DNA of 64,000 nt from Albidovulum sp. (lineage in GTDB: Bacteria > Pseudomonadota > Alphaproteobacteria > Rhodobacterales > Rhodobacteraceae), in NCBI GenBank assembly GCA_020637635.1, contig JACKKB010000003.1, forward strand, positions 186,001 through 250,000, read 5' to 3'. The notes beneath the pieces were generated by a model, which ran no database searches, was not told the origin of the DNA, and was given only the letters and a program-made list of their open reading frames with translations. Of the stretch, positions 52,510-62,588 are shown piece by piece. How positions within the stretch are numbered: position 1 is the first letter of the stretch; the number at the start of each line of letters is the position of its first letter. Made by a program: the position numbers and the translations under genes.

Positions 52510-53145
52510 TCAGAAGAGCCCCGCCCCGTTCGCCGACTTCATCCGCGCAACGAAGGATTGCAGGAGCCTGCGCTTCTCGCTTTCGCCGAGCGGGTCGTCT
52601 GCGAGACTCATGACGCTCAGCGAGACCGTTCGCCCGTTCAGCGCCAGAACCGCGCGCCAGTAGCCGGGCGCCACGCGCTGAGCCGAGGCGGCGCGGTCGA
52701 CGATATCGAGATAGAGCGTGGTGCCCTCGATGTAACTGCCGCGCAGTTCGACCGTTTCCGGATTGCCACTGCGGCTCAGCGCGCGCTTGCCGGCCGGCGT
52801 GGCGAAGAACGCGGCCATCTCGGGCAGGAGCGAGGCGATCCCCTCTGCCGGCGCGCCGTCGATCACCGAAGCGGTCAGAACCCCGGGCCGCGACGGCCGG
52901 CCGAACCCCGACTTGCCCGACAGTGCCGCGCAGGTTCCGAAGAGGACGAAGGCACCGGCCGTCCCGTCGCGCGAGGCATGCATGTCGACGCAGTAGCCGC
53001 TCGGCCCGGTCACGACGAGCCCGCCCTGCGACACCGAGACCGCCCGCGGCGCGCTGTCCTCGGCGACGGCCGGGCCGGCGACCGCCAGCGCCAGCGCCAG
53101 CGCCCGGCAGAGGCGCCTGGCCGGCTTACTGGTCCATGTAGACAT
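52510..53145 (-). CDS. Secreted hypothetical protein
   Basis: A 211-residue protein with a signal peptide, TSKPARRLCRALALALAVAG, cleaved near AVAEDS. The mature part contains SGYCVDMHASRDGTAGAFVL and CAALSG, suggesting one disulfide, then SYIEGTTLYLDIVDRAASAQ and a C-terminal RRLLQSFVARMKSANG helix. It is probably periplasmic; no enzyme motif is recognised. The ATG at 53145 follows GGAG and overlaps the end of ilvD by 20 bp, so it is the downstream member of an ilvD operon. Confidence 0.7.
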   Translation of the reverse strand: MSTWTSKPARRLCRALALALAVAGPAVAEDSAPRAVSVSQGGLVVTGPSGYCVDMHASRDGTAGAFVLFGTCAALSGKSGFGRPSRPGVLTASVIDGAPAEGIASLLPEMAAFFATPAGKRALSRSGNPETVELRGSYIEGTTLYLDIVDRAASAQRVAPGYWRAVLALNGRTVSLSVMSLADDPLGESEKRRLLQSFVARMKSANGAGLF

Positions 53146-54859
53146 GCCGCTCCGACTTCGCACCCGGATGGGTGACCGCCCCCTGACGCGCCCCGCCGAC
53201 AAGCCGGGCGTATTTCCACAGCGCCCCGGTGGCATACTGAGTTTCGCGCGGGCCCTTCCATTCGGCCTTGCGCCTTGCCAGTTCTTCCTCCGAAAGCGCC
53301 ACCGACAATTCGCCCTTGATCGCGTCAAGCGTGATCATGTCGCCGTTCTGCAACAGCGCGATCGGTCCGCCGTGCGCCGCCTCCGGCCCCACGTGGCCGA
53401 CACAGAAGCCCCGCGTCGCGCCCGAGAAGCGGCCATCGGTGATGAGCGCGACCTTCTTGCCCATGCCCTGACCCGAAAGCGCCGCCGTGGTGGCGAGCAT
53501 CTCGCGCATGCCCGGCCCGCCCGCCGGACCTTCGTTGCGGATGACGATGACCTCGCCCTCCCTGTAGCCGCGCGCCTTGACCGCCTCGAACGCATCTTCC
53601 TCGCATTCGAAGACCCGCGCCGGGCCGGAAAACACCTGTTCCGCCGCCGACATGCCGGCAACCTTCACGATCGCGCCGTCGGGCGCGAGGTTGCCCTTCA
53701 GCCCGACCACCCCGCCGGTGGGCGTGATCGGCGCCTCGATCGGATAGATGACCCTGCCGTCGACCGCGCGGTCCACAAGGTCGAGCTCTTCGCCGATCGT
53801 GCGGCCCGTTGCGGTGATGCAATCCTCGTGGACAAGCCCCGCCTTGCGCAGCTCGCGCATCACGACAGGCACGCCACCGGCCTCGTAGAGGTCCTTGGCG
53901 ACATATTCGCCGCCCGGCCGCAGGTTCACGAAATAGGGCGTGTCGCGGAAGATGTCGCAGACATCGAAGAGGTCGAAGTCGATCCCCGCCTCATGCGCGA
54001 TCGCGGGCAGGTGAAGCCCGCCGTTGGTCGACCCGCCGGTGCAGGCAACCACCCTGGCCGCGTTTTCAAGCGCCTTGCGCGTGACGATATCGCGGGCGCG
54101 GATGTTCTTCTCGATGAGGGTCATGACGGCCGCTCCGGAAGCCTCGCCATACTGGTCGCGGCTCTCATAGGGCGCCGGCGCGCCCGAGGAATTCGGCAGC
54201 GCCAGACCGATCGCCTCGGAAACGCAGGCCATCGTGTTGGCGGTATACTGGCCGCCGCAGGCGCCCGCGCTCGGGCAGGCGACCCGCTCGAGGATATCGA
54301 GCTCGGCGTCGCTCATCTGGCCCGCCTGGTGCTTTCCGACCGCCTCGAAGACATCCTGCACCACCACGTCCTTGCCGTTCAGCTTGCCCGGCAGGATCGA
54401 GCCGCCGTAGATGAAGACCGAAGGCACGTTGAGCCGCACCATCGCCATCATCATCCCCGGTAGCGACTTGTCGCACCCGGCAAGCCCGACGAGCGCGTCA
54501 TAGCAGTGCCCGCGCATCGTCAGCTCGACGGTATCGGCGATGGCATCGCGCGAGGCGAGCGAGGAGCGCATGCCCTCATGGCCCATGGCGATGCCGTCGG
54601 TCACGGTGATGGTGGTGAACTCGCGCGGCGTGCCGCCGCCGGCCTTGACCCCCATCTTCACCGCTTGCGCCTGACGGTTCAGCGCGATGTTGCAGGGCGC
54701 TGCCTCGTTCCAGCAGGTGGCCACGCCGACCCAGGGCTGGTGGATCTCCGCCTCGGAAATGCCCATCGCGTAGAAATACGACCGGTGCGGAGCCCGCGCG
54801 GGGCCCTCCGTCACATGGCGGCTGGGCAGGACGGATTTGTCGAAACGGCGGTTCTTCAT
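53126..54859 (-). CDS. ilvD: Dihydroxy-acid dehydratase
   Basis: Iron-sulfur enzyme of branched-chain amino-acid synthesis that dehydrates 2,3-dihydroxy-isovalerate and -methylvalerate. It has 577 residues, in the short IlvD group that usually carries a 2Fe-2S cluster. Cluster cysteines lie in VATCWNEAAPCN, GLAGCDKSLPGM and CPSAGACGGQYTANTM. The C-terminal part includes RNEGPAGGPGMREML and ITDGRFSGATRGFCVGHVGPEA with the catalytic serine. The ATG at 54859 follows GGGAGAGAG. It diverges from the CPBP gene across 199 bp with two inverted repeats. Confidence 0.96.
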   Translation of the reverse strand: MKNRRFDKSVLPSRHVTEGPARAPHRSYFYAMGISEAEIHQPWVGVATCWNEAAPCNIALNRQAQAVKMGVKAGGGTPREFTTITVTDGIAMGHEGMRSSLASRDAIADTVELTMRGHCYDALVGLAGCDKSLPGMMMAMVRLNVPSVFIYGGSILPGKLNGKDVVVQDVFEAVGKHQAGQMSDAELDILERVACPSAGACGGQYTANTMACVSEAIGLALPNSSGAPAPYESRDQYGEASGAAVMTLIEKNIRARDIVTRKALENAARVVACTGGSTNGGLHLPAIAHEAGIDFDLFDVCDIFRDTPYFVNLRPGGEYVAKDLYEAGGVPVVMRELRKAGLVHEDCITATGRTIGEELDLVDRAVDGRVIYPIEAPITPTGGVVGLKGNLAPDGAIVKVAGMSAAEQVFSGPARVFECEEDAFEAVKARGYREGEVIVIRNEGPAGGPGMREMLATTAALSGQGMGKKVALITDGRFSGATRGFCVGHVGPEAAHGGPIALLQNGDMITLDAIKGELSVALSEEELARRKAEWKGPRETQYATGALWKYARLVGGARQGAVTHPGAKSERHVYMDQ

Positions 54860-54873
54860 CGGCTCTCTCCCGG

Positions 54874-54969
54874 GTGTCGGCTTGCCCTGGAATAGGCGAG
54901 CGCCGGCGCCGACACAAGCGCCCGACCGCCCGAATCCCGCTTCCCGGGGGGCCTGCGCCACGGGAAGCG
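54874..54969. promoter_or_regulatory. Two inverted repeats in the ilvD/CPBP divergent region
   Basis: GTGTCGGC (54874-54881) is repeated inverted at 54908-54915, and CGCTTCCCG (54938-54946) inverted at 54961-54969. The first pair lies 15-56 bp upstream of ilvD and could form a hairpin in its leader. The second sits midway and could be a protein-binding site. Repeats of 8-9 bp in GC-rich DNA can arise by chance, so this is tentative. Confidence 0.35.
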
Positions 54970-55058
54970 CGCCTCAGGAACCGCGCCCCACCGGCCGCCC
55001 GTTTCCCGCGACCGGGCGATTGCGGCCCTGACGCCGCCGGGCTAGCGTCGCGACGATC

Positions 55059-55958
55059 ATGCCGGCCCTGCCCCGCCCCTACCTTCCCCACGAAGCCTTC
55101 GTCGCCGCCGCGCGGACCGACTGGGCCTGGTGGCGCCTCGTCCTGTGCGCGATCACCATCGTCGTCGTCTATGTCGGCGCGCTCATGCTGTTCTCGGCCT
55201 ATCTGACTGCACGTTACGGCGGCTGGATCGCCGCCGCCATCGCCCGCCAGATGGCCGAGGGCAACACGCCGGGCATGGCGCTCCTGCTCTTCTACAGCTT
55301 CCTCGCCCTTGCCATCGGCGCACTTTTCGCGGTGCGCGCGATCCACCGCCGCTCGGCAGCGATGCTCTTCGGTCCGAGACCGCGTGAAGGGCTGCGCGAA
55401 TTCTGGCAGGTGAGCCTGCCGGTCATTGGGCTCTCGGTGGTCCTGCTGCCGCTCGGCACCGCCTCCGAGGAGGTGACGCGGGGGCTCGAAACCGGCGACT
55501 TCCTCTTCTATCTGCCCTTTGCGCTCGTCGGGCTTCTCGTCCAGACCACCGCCGAGGAACTGGTCTTCCGCGGCTATCTGCAACAGCAGATCGCGGCCCG
55601 GTTTCCCGCCCGCGTCCTCTGGATGGGGATCCCTTCGGCGCTTTTCGGGCTTGCCCACTACGCGCCCGCGGAATTCGGCGAGAGCAGCCTCGTCGTGGTT
55701 CTCTGGGCCTTTCTGTTCGGCCTCTGCGCGGCCGATCTGACCGCCCGCACCGGCCGGCTCGGCGCCGCGATCGGACTGCACTTCGCCAACAATGTCTCGG
55801 CCGTCCTGCTTGTCTGCCTGGCCGGCAATCTCGACGGTCTCGCTCTCTGGCGGATCGCCCCGGGCGTCGCCGGCGGCTCGCTCGCGCCCTACATCGCCAC
55901 CGACTTCGTCGCCCTCTTCGCCTCTTGGCTCCTTGCGCGCCTGGCGCTCAGGGTCTGA
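55059..55958 (+). CDS. CPBP-family intramembrane metalloprotease
   Basis: A 299-residue polytopic inner-membrane protein of the CAAX-protease/bacteriocin-processing (Abi) family. The conserved glutamate pair and arginine are in TTAEELVFRGYLQQQ, followed by the histidine motif FGLAHYAPAEFG and the asparagine-rich HFANNVSA. About seven hydrophobic segments are present. These proteins cleave within membranes or process peptides; substrate unknown. It stands alone between divergent ilvD and accD, 62 bp upstream of the latter on the same strand. Confidence 0.87.
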   Translation: MPALPRPYLPHEAFVAAARTDWAWWRLVLCAITIVVVYVGALMLFSAYLTARYGGWIAAAIARQMAEGNTPGMALLLFYSFLALAIGALFAVRAIHRRSAAMLFGPRPREGLREFWQVSLPVIGLSVVLLPLGTASEEVTRGLETGDFLFYLPFALVGLLVQTTAEELVFRGYLQQQIAARFPARVLWMGIPSALFGLAHYAPAEFGESSLVVVLWAFLFGLCAADLTARTGRLGAAIGLHFANNVSAVLLVCLAGNLDGLALWRIAPGVAGGSLAPYIATDFVALFASWLLARLALRV

Positions 55959-56020
55959 TTGCATTTCCCGGCATCGCGGCTTATCTCAGACCGAACCCGC
56001 CCCGGCCAAGGCTCGCGACG

Positions 56021-56947
<927 letters not shown>

Positions 56948-57012
56948 CGGCAGTCCCGCCTATCCGGACAACCGGGAACGCCGCCGGCGGCGCAGGTGAT
57001 GTGAGGCAAGCG

Positions 57013-58284
57013 ATGTCCCAGGGTTCCGATGCGATCCTCGCCAGAATGATGGCGTTGCATCCCAAGATCATTGACCTCACGCTTGACCGCGTCTGGCGGC
57101 TGCTGGACGCACTTGGCCATCCCGAGCACGCCCTGCCACCGGTGATCCATGTCGCCGGCACCAACGGCAAGGGCTCCACCCAGGCGATGATCCGCGCCGG
57201 TCTCGAGGCGCGGGGAGAGAGCGTCCACGCCTATACATCGCCCCATCTCGCGCGGTTCCATGAACGTATCCGCCTGGCGGGAGAGCTCATTTCCGAAGCC
57301 TATCTGGCCGAGGTTCTGGACGAATGCGAGCGCGCCAACGGCGGCATCCCGATCACTTATTTCGAGATCACGACCTGCGCCGCGCTGCTGGCCTTCGCGC
57401 GAACGCCGGCGGACTGGACGCTCCTCGAGGTCGGGCTCGGCGGCAGGCTCGATGCCACCAACGTGGTCGACCGGCCGCGGCTCACGATCATCACCCCCGT
57501 CTCGATCGACCACCAGCAATACCTGGGCGAGACGCTGGCCGAGATCGCCGGCGAAAAAGCCGGCATCCTGAAACGCGGCGTGCCCTGCGTGGTCGGCCCG
57601 CAAGCTCCCGAGGGGCTGGCGGTGATCGAGGACCGCGCCGCGCGGCTCGGCGCGCCGCTCCTGGCTCATGGCCAGCACTGGCACGTCTTCGAGGAACGCG
57701 GTCGGCTGATCTTCCAGGACGAAAACGGCCTTCTCGACCTGCCGCTGCCGAACCTGCCCGGCCCGCACCAGATCGACAACGCCGGCGCCGCGCTGGCGGC
57801 GATGCGCCACCTCGGCGCCGACGAAGCCGCCTGCGAGGCTGCCGTGACCGGCGCCGACTGGCCGGCCCGCATGCAGCGCCTCACCCGCGGCCCGCTTGTC
57901 GAGGCCGCGGGCACTTCCGAGCTCTGGCTCGACGGGGGTCACAACCCCGCCGGTGGCGCCGCGGTGGCAGCGACGCTGGCCCGGATGCCGGACAAGCCCA
58001 CGCACCTCGTCCTCGGCATGCTGAACACCAAGGACATTGCCGGCTACCTGCGCCCGGTCGCGGCCGAGGCGGCCAGCCTGACCGCGGTGTCGATCCCGGG
58101 AGAGGCCAACACGCTTTCGGCCGGGGAAACCCAGGCCGCCGCCGCCCGCGCCGGCATCCGCGCCGACACCGCGACCAGCCTCCACGATGCCGTCGCGCGC
58201 ATCGCCGCCGGGGATCCGGGCGCCCGCATACTGATCTGCGGCTCGCTCTATCTCGCCGGGCATGTGCTGCGCGAGAACGGCTGA
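57013..58284 (+). CDS. folC: Bifunctional folylpolyglutamate/dihydrofolate synthase
   Basis: Adds glutamate to dihydropteroate and to reduced folates. It has 423 residues. The ATP loop is GTNGKGST at 49-56; YTSPHLARFHERIRL, YFEITTCAALLAF and GLGGRLDATNVV are Mur-ligase/FolC signatures; DGGHNPAGG is in the C-terminal domain. The ATG at 57013 is used; a GTG four codons earlier is possible. It follows accD and precedes a luciferase-like gene after 102 bp. Confidence 0.95.
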   Translation: MSQGSDAILARMMALHPKIIDLTLDRVWRLLDALGHPEHALPPVIHVAGTNGKGSTQAMIRAGLEARGESVHAYTSPHLARFHERIRLAGELISEAYLAEVLDECERANGGIPITYFEITTCAALLAFARTPADWTLLEVGLGGRLDATNVVDRPRLTIITPVSIDHQQYLGETLAEIAGEKAGILKRGVPCVVGPQAPEGLAVIEDRAARLGAPLLAHGQHWHVFEERGRLIFQDENGLLDLPLPNLPGPHQIDNAGAALAAMRHLGADEAACEAAVTGADWPARMQRLTRGPLVEAAGTSELWLDGGHNPAGGAAVAATLARMPDKPTHLVLGMLNTKDIAGYLRPVAAEAASLTAVSIPGEANTLSAGETQAAAARAGIRADTATSLHDAVARIAAGDPGARILICGSLYLAGHVLRENG

Positions 58285-58386
58285 CCCGCGCCCTGACGCA
58301 CAGATCTGGTGCGCGGACGGGGATTGCCGCCGCCCCGCCCGCCCGCCATTTTCAGGCCAGCCGCACCGCAAACCCGGAGTGTCCCC

Positions 58387-59412
58387 ATGCCCGCCGTCGA
58401 ACTTGCCCTTGATACCTTCGGCGATGTCACCCACGACGATGCCGGCCGCGCGAAGCCACAGGATGCGGTGATCCGCGACGTCGTCGAACAGGGCGTCCTC
58501 GCCGACGAGACCGGTGTCGATTTCCTTGGTCTCGGCGAGCATCACCGCGACGATTTCGCGATCGCGGCGCCCGAGCCGATCCTGGCCGCGATCGCCGCGC
58601 GCACGCGCCGTATCCGTCTCGGCACCGCCGTCACCGTGCTCTCATCGGACGATCCGATCCGCATCTTCCAGCGCTTTTCGACGCTGAACGCGCTGTCGAA
58701 CGGCCGCGCCGAGGTGATCCTCGGCCGCGGCTCCTTCACGGAGAGCTTCCCGCTTTTCGGCTACGAGCTGCGCGACTACGAAACGCTCTTCAACGAAAAG
58801 CTCGAGCTGTTCACCCGGCTCCTGCGCGAGCCTCGGGTCAGCTGGTCCGGAACGATCCGCCCGCCCCTGCGGGCACAACCGGTCTACCCTGCGCTCGCCA
58901 CGCCGCTGAAGACCTGGATCGGCGTCGGCGGCACGCCCGAATCGGTGATGCGCGCGGTGCACTACGACTTGCCGATGATGCTTGCCATCATCGGCGGGGC
59001 GGCCGCGCGGTTCCGCCCCTTCGCCGATCTCTACCGCCGCGCCTTCGACGAGGCCGGGCGGCCGGCGCAACCGATCGGCATTCATTCGCCGGGCCATGTC
59101 GGTGACACCGACGAGGCCGCGCGCGAAGCGCTCTGGCCCCATTACAAGGCGCTGCATGACCGCATCGGCCGCGAACGCGGCTGGTCGCCGATGACGCGCG
59201 CGCAGTTCGATCACGAGGCCGATCAGGGAGCGCTCTATGTCGGCAGCCCCGAGACGGTCGCGACCAGGATCGCCGCGACCCTGCGCGCCCTCGGCGCACA
59301 GAGGTTCGAGCTGAAATACGCCTCCGGCCCGATGCCGCACAGCGCGCTCATGCGCTCGATCGAACTCTATGGCACCCGCGTTGCGCCGATGGTGCGCGAC
59401 ATGCTCGCCTGA
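58387..59412 (+). CDS. LLM-class (luciferase-like) flavin-dependent oxidoreductase
   Basis: A 341-residue TIM-barrel monooxygenase-like protein. VELALDTFGDVTHD begins the barrel, GVDFLGLGEHHRDDFAIAAP and RIRLGTAVTVLSSDDPIRIF are characteristic, and NGRAEVILGRGSFTESFPLFG follows. It probably uses FMNH2 or F420-like flavin chemistry; alphaproteobacteria normally use FMN. No flavin reductase is adjacent. It ends 6 bp from the convergent zapE. The start at 58387 gives the standard LLM opening. Confidence 0.88.
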   Translation: MPAVELALDTFGDVTHDDAGRAKPQDAVIRDVVEQGVLADETGVDFLGLGEHHRDDFAIAAPEPILAAIAARTRRIRLGTAVTVLSSDDPIRIFQRFSTLNALSNGRAEVILGRGSFTESFPLFGYELRDYETLFNEKLELFTRLLREPRVSWSGTIRPPLRAQPVYPALATPLKTWIGVGGTPESVMRAVHYDLPMMLAIIGGAAARFRPFADLYRRAFDEAGRPAQPIGIHSPGHVGDTDEAAREALWPHYKALHDRIGRERGWSPMTRAQFDHEADQGALYVGSPETVATRIAATLRALGAQRFELKYASGPMPHSALMRSIELYGTRVAPMVRDMLA

Positions 59413-59418
59413 ACCGCC

Positions 59419-60510
59419 TCAGTTGCCCGCCGTCGCGGCCCAGTCCGCGCTCTGCATCTCGCGCAGACGGCTGGCCGTGCGGTCGAACTCAAAGGCGCCT
59501 TCGCCCTCGACATAGAGCTTCTCGGGATCGTCCGCCGCCGAGGCGATGAGCCGCACCCTGGCCTCGTAGAGCGCGTCTATCAGCGTCACGAAGCGTTTCG
59601 CCTGGTTGTAGTTCTCGGCCGAGAGATTCGGGATGTCCTCCAGGACCAGCACCCGCACCGCCGCAGCGAGCGCGAGATAGTCCGCAGGGCCGAGCGGCTT
59701 GCCGCAGAGTTCCCAGAAGCTCGCCCGTGCGACGCCGCCGTGAAAGGCTGGGATCACGACCTCGCGGCCCTTCACGCTGAGCGTGAGCGGCGCGCTTTCG
59801 CCACCTGTCAGGTCGTCCCAGATCGCCGATATCGCCGCGCTTGCCCTGGCCCCGGCCGGCACGAAATAGACCTGCTCTCCCTGCAGCCGGTGCTGGCGGT
59901 AGTCCGTCTCGCTTGCAAGTTCCCGCACCTCCATCCGCTCCTTCAGGAGCTCGATGAACGGCAGGAAGAGCGCACGGTTGAGCCCGTCCTTGTAGAGATC
60001 GTCCGGCGGCCTGTTGGAGGTCGTCACCACGGTCACGCCGCGGTCGAAGAGCATCTGGAAAAGCCGGCCCACGATCATCGCATCGGCGATGTCGGTGATC
60101 TGCATCTCGTCGAAGCACAGAAGCCGGATCTTCCCCGCAATCGCCTCGGCCACCGGGCGGATCGCATCGTCCACCCCGGTCTTGCGCGCCGCGTGCAGCG
60201 CCGCCTGAACCTCTTGCATGAAGGCGTGGAAATGCACCCGGCGCTTGTCGGCGATGGCGGTCTGCGCATGGAAGAGATCCATCAGCATGGACTTGCCGCG
60301 ACCGACCCCGCCCCAGAGATAGAGGCCACGCACCGCAACCTTGGGCCGGCGCCCGAGAAGCCCGCCGAAGCGGGACTTGCCGGCGCCCGCGTCTTCCAGT
60401 TCGGTCCGGATCCGCTCCAGCTCGGGCAGGATCAGGCGCTGCACGGGATCCCCGTGCAGCGTGCCCTCGCCGACCCGGCGGTCGTAGATCTGCAGCAGCG
60501 TCTCGGTCAT
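59419..60510 (-). CDS. zapE: Cell division protein ZapE (AFG1-like ATPase)
   Basis: P-loop ATPase that associates with the Z-ring in E. coli and is related to mitochondrial AFG1/LACE1. It has 363 residues. Walker A is GGVGRGKS at 67-74, Walker B is LLCFDEMQITDIADAM, and VTTSNRPPDDLYKDGLNR is the sensor region. The ATG at 60510 gives MTETLLQIYDRRVGEGTLHG, the usual start. It diverges from the MFS gene across 146 bp. Confidence 0.94.
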   Translation of the reverse strand: MTETLLQIYDRRVGEGTLHGDPVQRLILPELERIRTELEDAGAGKSRFGGLLGRRPKVAVRGLYLWGGVGRGKSMLMDLFHAQTAIADKRRVHFHAFMQEVQAALHAARKTGVDDAIRPVAEAIAGKIRLLCFDEMQITDIADAMIVGRLFQMLFDRGVTVVTTSNRPPDDLYKDGLNRALFLPFIELLKERMEVRELASETDYRQHRLQGEQVYFVPAGARASAAISAIWDDLTGGESAPLTLSVKGREVVIPAFHGGVARASFWELCGKPLGPADYLALAAAVRVLVLEDIPNLSAENYNQAKRFVTLIDALYEARVRLIASAADDPEKLYVEGEGAFEFDRTASRLREMQSADWAATAGN

Positions 60511-60656
60511 GCCTTCCCGATAGCCTGCCCGACGGCGAAGGAAAAGCGACCGATCGCCTGCCGGCCGCCACGCCGCGGAATTGTCTCCGTCACAAAACTC
60601 GATTTGACGCCGCCGGGCGCATTCGTCAGGCTCCGCGGGCTCGACCAGGAGTCACC

Positions 60657-61895
60657 ATGCATTCGCGCGCGCCCGTCTTCACGCCGGTCCTCATTGCCGG
60701 CTGCATCATCATCATGCTCGGTTTCTCGATCCGCGCCAGTTTCGGCGTGTTCCAGATCCCGATCGCCGAGGAGTTCCACTGGCCGCGGTCGGAGTTCTCG
60801 CTCGCGATCGCGATCCAGAACCTTGCCTGGGGCTTCGGCCAGCCGATCTTCGGAGCCTTCGCCGAACGCTTCGGCGACCGCCGCGCCATCATCGCGGGCG
60901 CGCTCTGCTATGCGGCGGGTCTCCTCCTGTCCTCCTATGCGGTGACGCCCGGCCAGCACCAGCTTCTCGAGATCCTCGTCGGCTTCGGCATCGCCGGCAC
61001 CGGTTTCGGCGTCATCCTTGCCGTCGTCGGGCGCGCCGCGCATCCCGAACACCGCTCGCTCGCGCTTGGCATTGCCACCGCGGCCGGTTCGGCCGGGCAG
61101 GTGATCGGCGCGCCGATGGCCGAGATTCTGCTGTCGTACTATCCCTGGCAGACGGTGTTCGTGATCTTCGCCGGCGTCATCCTCGCCGCCCTTCTCGTTC
61201 TGCCGATGATCCGCGCCCCCGAACCGGCGAGCCGGGCCGAGCTCGAGGCCTCGATGGGCGATGTACTGAAGCAGGCGCTGCGCGACCCGTCCTATACGCT
61301 CATCTTTCTCGGCTTCTTCTCCTGCGGCTATCAGCTCGCTTTCATCACCGCCCATTTCCCGGCCTTCGTCACCGAGATGTGCGGCGCGATCGACCCCTCG
61401 GGCACACTCGCCTCTCTTGGCGTGGCCACGACCTCGGCCCTCGGCGCGATGTCGATTTCTCTCATCGGCCTGGCCAATATCGTCGGATCGGTCACCGCGG
61501 GCTGGCTCGGCAAGCGCTACTCCAAGAAATACCTTCTCTCGGCGATCTACACCGGCCGCACCATCGCCGCCGCGGCCTTCATCCTGGTGCCGATGACACC
61601 CACGACGGTGGTCCTCTTCTCGGTCGTCATGGGCGCGCTCTGGCTTGCCACCGTGCCGCTCACCTCCGGCCTCGTCGCGCATATCTACGGTCTGCGCTAC
61701 ATGGGCACGCTCTACGGGATCGTCTTCTTCAGCCACCAGCTCGGCAGCTTCTTCGGCGTCTGGCTCGGCGGCCGCATGTATGACGCCTATGGCAGCTACA
61801 CCGCCGTATGGTGGATCGGTGTCGCCATCGGTGCCTTCTCGGCCATCGTCCACCTGCCGGTGAACGAGACCAGCCGCAAGCTGGTTGTGGCCTGA
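60657..61895 (+). CDS. MFS transporter, oxalate/formate-antiporter-like group
   Basis: A 412-residue major facilitator with twelve predicted transmembrane segments. The signature between helices 2 and 3 is FGAFAERFGDRRAIIAGAL, and VTAGWLGKRYSKKYLL is its counterpart in the second half. The loop between halves is charged (IRAPEPASRAELEAS). The overall layout resembles the monocarboxylate/oxalate-formate group; the substrate is unknown. The ATG at 60657 follows AGGAG. Its TGA abuts the stop of the convergent SDR with no spacing. Confidence 0.87.
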   Translation: MHSRAPVFTPVLIAGCIIIMLGFSIRASFGVFQIPIAEEFHWPRSEFSLAIAIQNLAWGFGQPIFGAFAERFGDRRAIIAGALCYAAGLLLSSYAVTPGQHQLLEILVGFGIAGTGFGVILAVVGRAAHPEHRSLALGIATAAGSAGQVIGAPMAEILLSYYPWQTVFVIFAGVILAALLVLPMIRAPEPASRAELEASMGDVLKQALRDPSYTLIFLGFFSCGYQLAFITAHFPAFVTEMCGAIDPSGTLASLGVATTSALGAMSISLIGLANIVGSVTAGWLGKRYSKKYLLSAIYTGRTIAAAAFILVPMTPTTVVLFSVVMGALWLATVPLTSGLVAHIYGLRYMGTLYGIVFFSHQLGSFFGVWLGGRMYDAYGSYTAVWWIGVAIGAFSAIVHLPVNETSRKLVVA

Positions 61896-62588
61896 TCACC
61901 AGGCGACTGGCCGGCCGTCCCAGGTCCGGAACGTGCCGCTGTCGGCAGAAGTGGCGAGAGCGATCCGCTCGAGGATGCCGCGCGCCGAGACCTCGACCGG
62001 AACTTCGGCATCCGGCCCGCCCATCTCGGTCTGCACCCAGCCGGGATGAAGGAGCAGGAAGGTCAGCGCCGGATCGTCATAGGCAAGCTTGCGCGTCGCC
62101 ATGTTGAGCGCCGCCTTCGAGCAGCGGTAGGCATAGTCGCCATCGGGGTCGAGGCCCTCGGCCATCGACCCCGCGCGGCTCGAGATCATCGCCACGGTCC
62201 GGCCGCACCCCGCCATCAGGTTCGGCCGGAGCACGCGCGTGAGCAGAAGCGGCCCGAGCACGTTCACGGCCATGACTGCCGCCAGATCGGCGCCCGACAC
62301 CTCGGCCAGCCCGCCCGTCGCGCCCCGGATCGCTGCATTCTGAACGAGAAGGTCGATCGGCGTACCGCCAAGCCTGTCGGCAAGCCCGAGGATCGCTGTC
62401 TCGTCGGCCAGATCGAGCCAGACCGCCTCGACCATCCCCGGCTCGCCGGCCAGCGCCTCGGGCCGGCGGCAAAGCGCGATCACCCGGTCGCCGCGCGCCG
62501 CGCACTGGCGCAGAAGCGCCCGCCCGAGCCCGCGCGCGGCACCCGAGATGACGACGGTCTGCCGGCCTTCAGTGCCCCTTGACGTCAT
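61896..62588 (-). CDS. Short-chain dehydrogenase/reductase
   Basis: A 230-residue SDR similar in layout to the CsgA/sniffer-like group. NAD(P) binds at VVISGAARGLGRALL, NAA replaces the usual NNAG (LLVQNAAIRGAT), the serine lies in VAMISSRAGSM and the catalytic pair Y-x3-K is in YAYRCSKAALNMAT. LLHPGWVQTEMGG is typical of this group. The substrate is unknown. The ATG at 62588 overlaps the ABC permease stop by 20 bp, so the gene may be read from the permease transcript. Confidence 0.88.
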   Translation of the reverse strand: MTSRGTEGRQTVVISGAARGLGRALLRQCAARGDRVIALCRRPEALAGEPGMVEAVWLDLADETAILGLADRLGGTPIDLLVQNAAIRGATGGLAEVSGADLAAVMAVNVLGPLLLTRVLRPNLMAGCGRTVAMISSRAGSMAEGLDPDGDYAYRCSKAALNMATRKLAYDDPALTFLLLHPGWVQTEMGGPDAEVPVEVSARGILERIALATSADSGTFRTWDGRPVAW

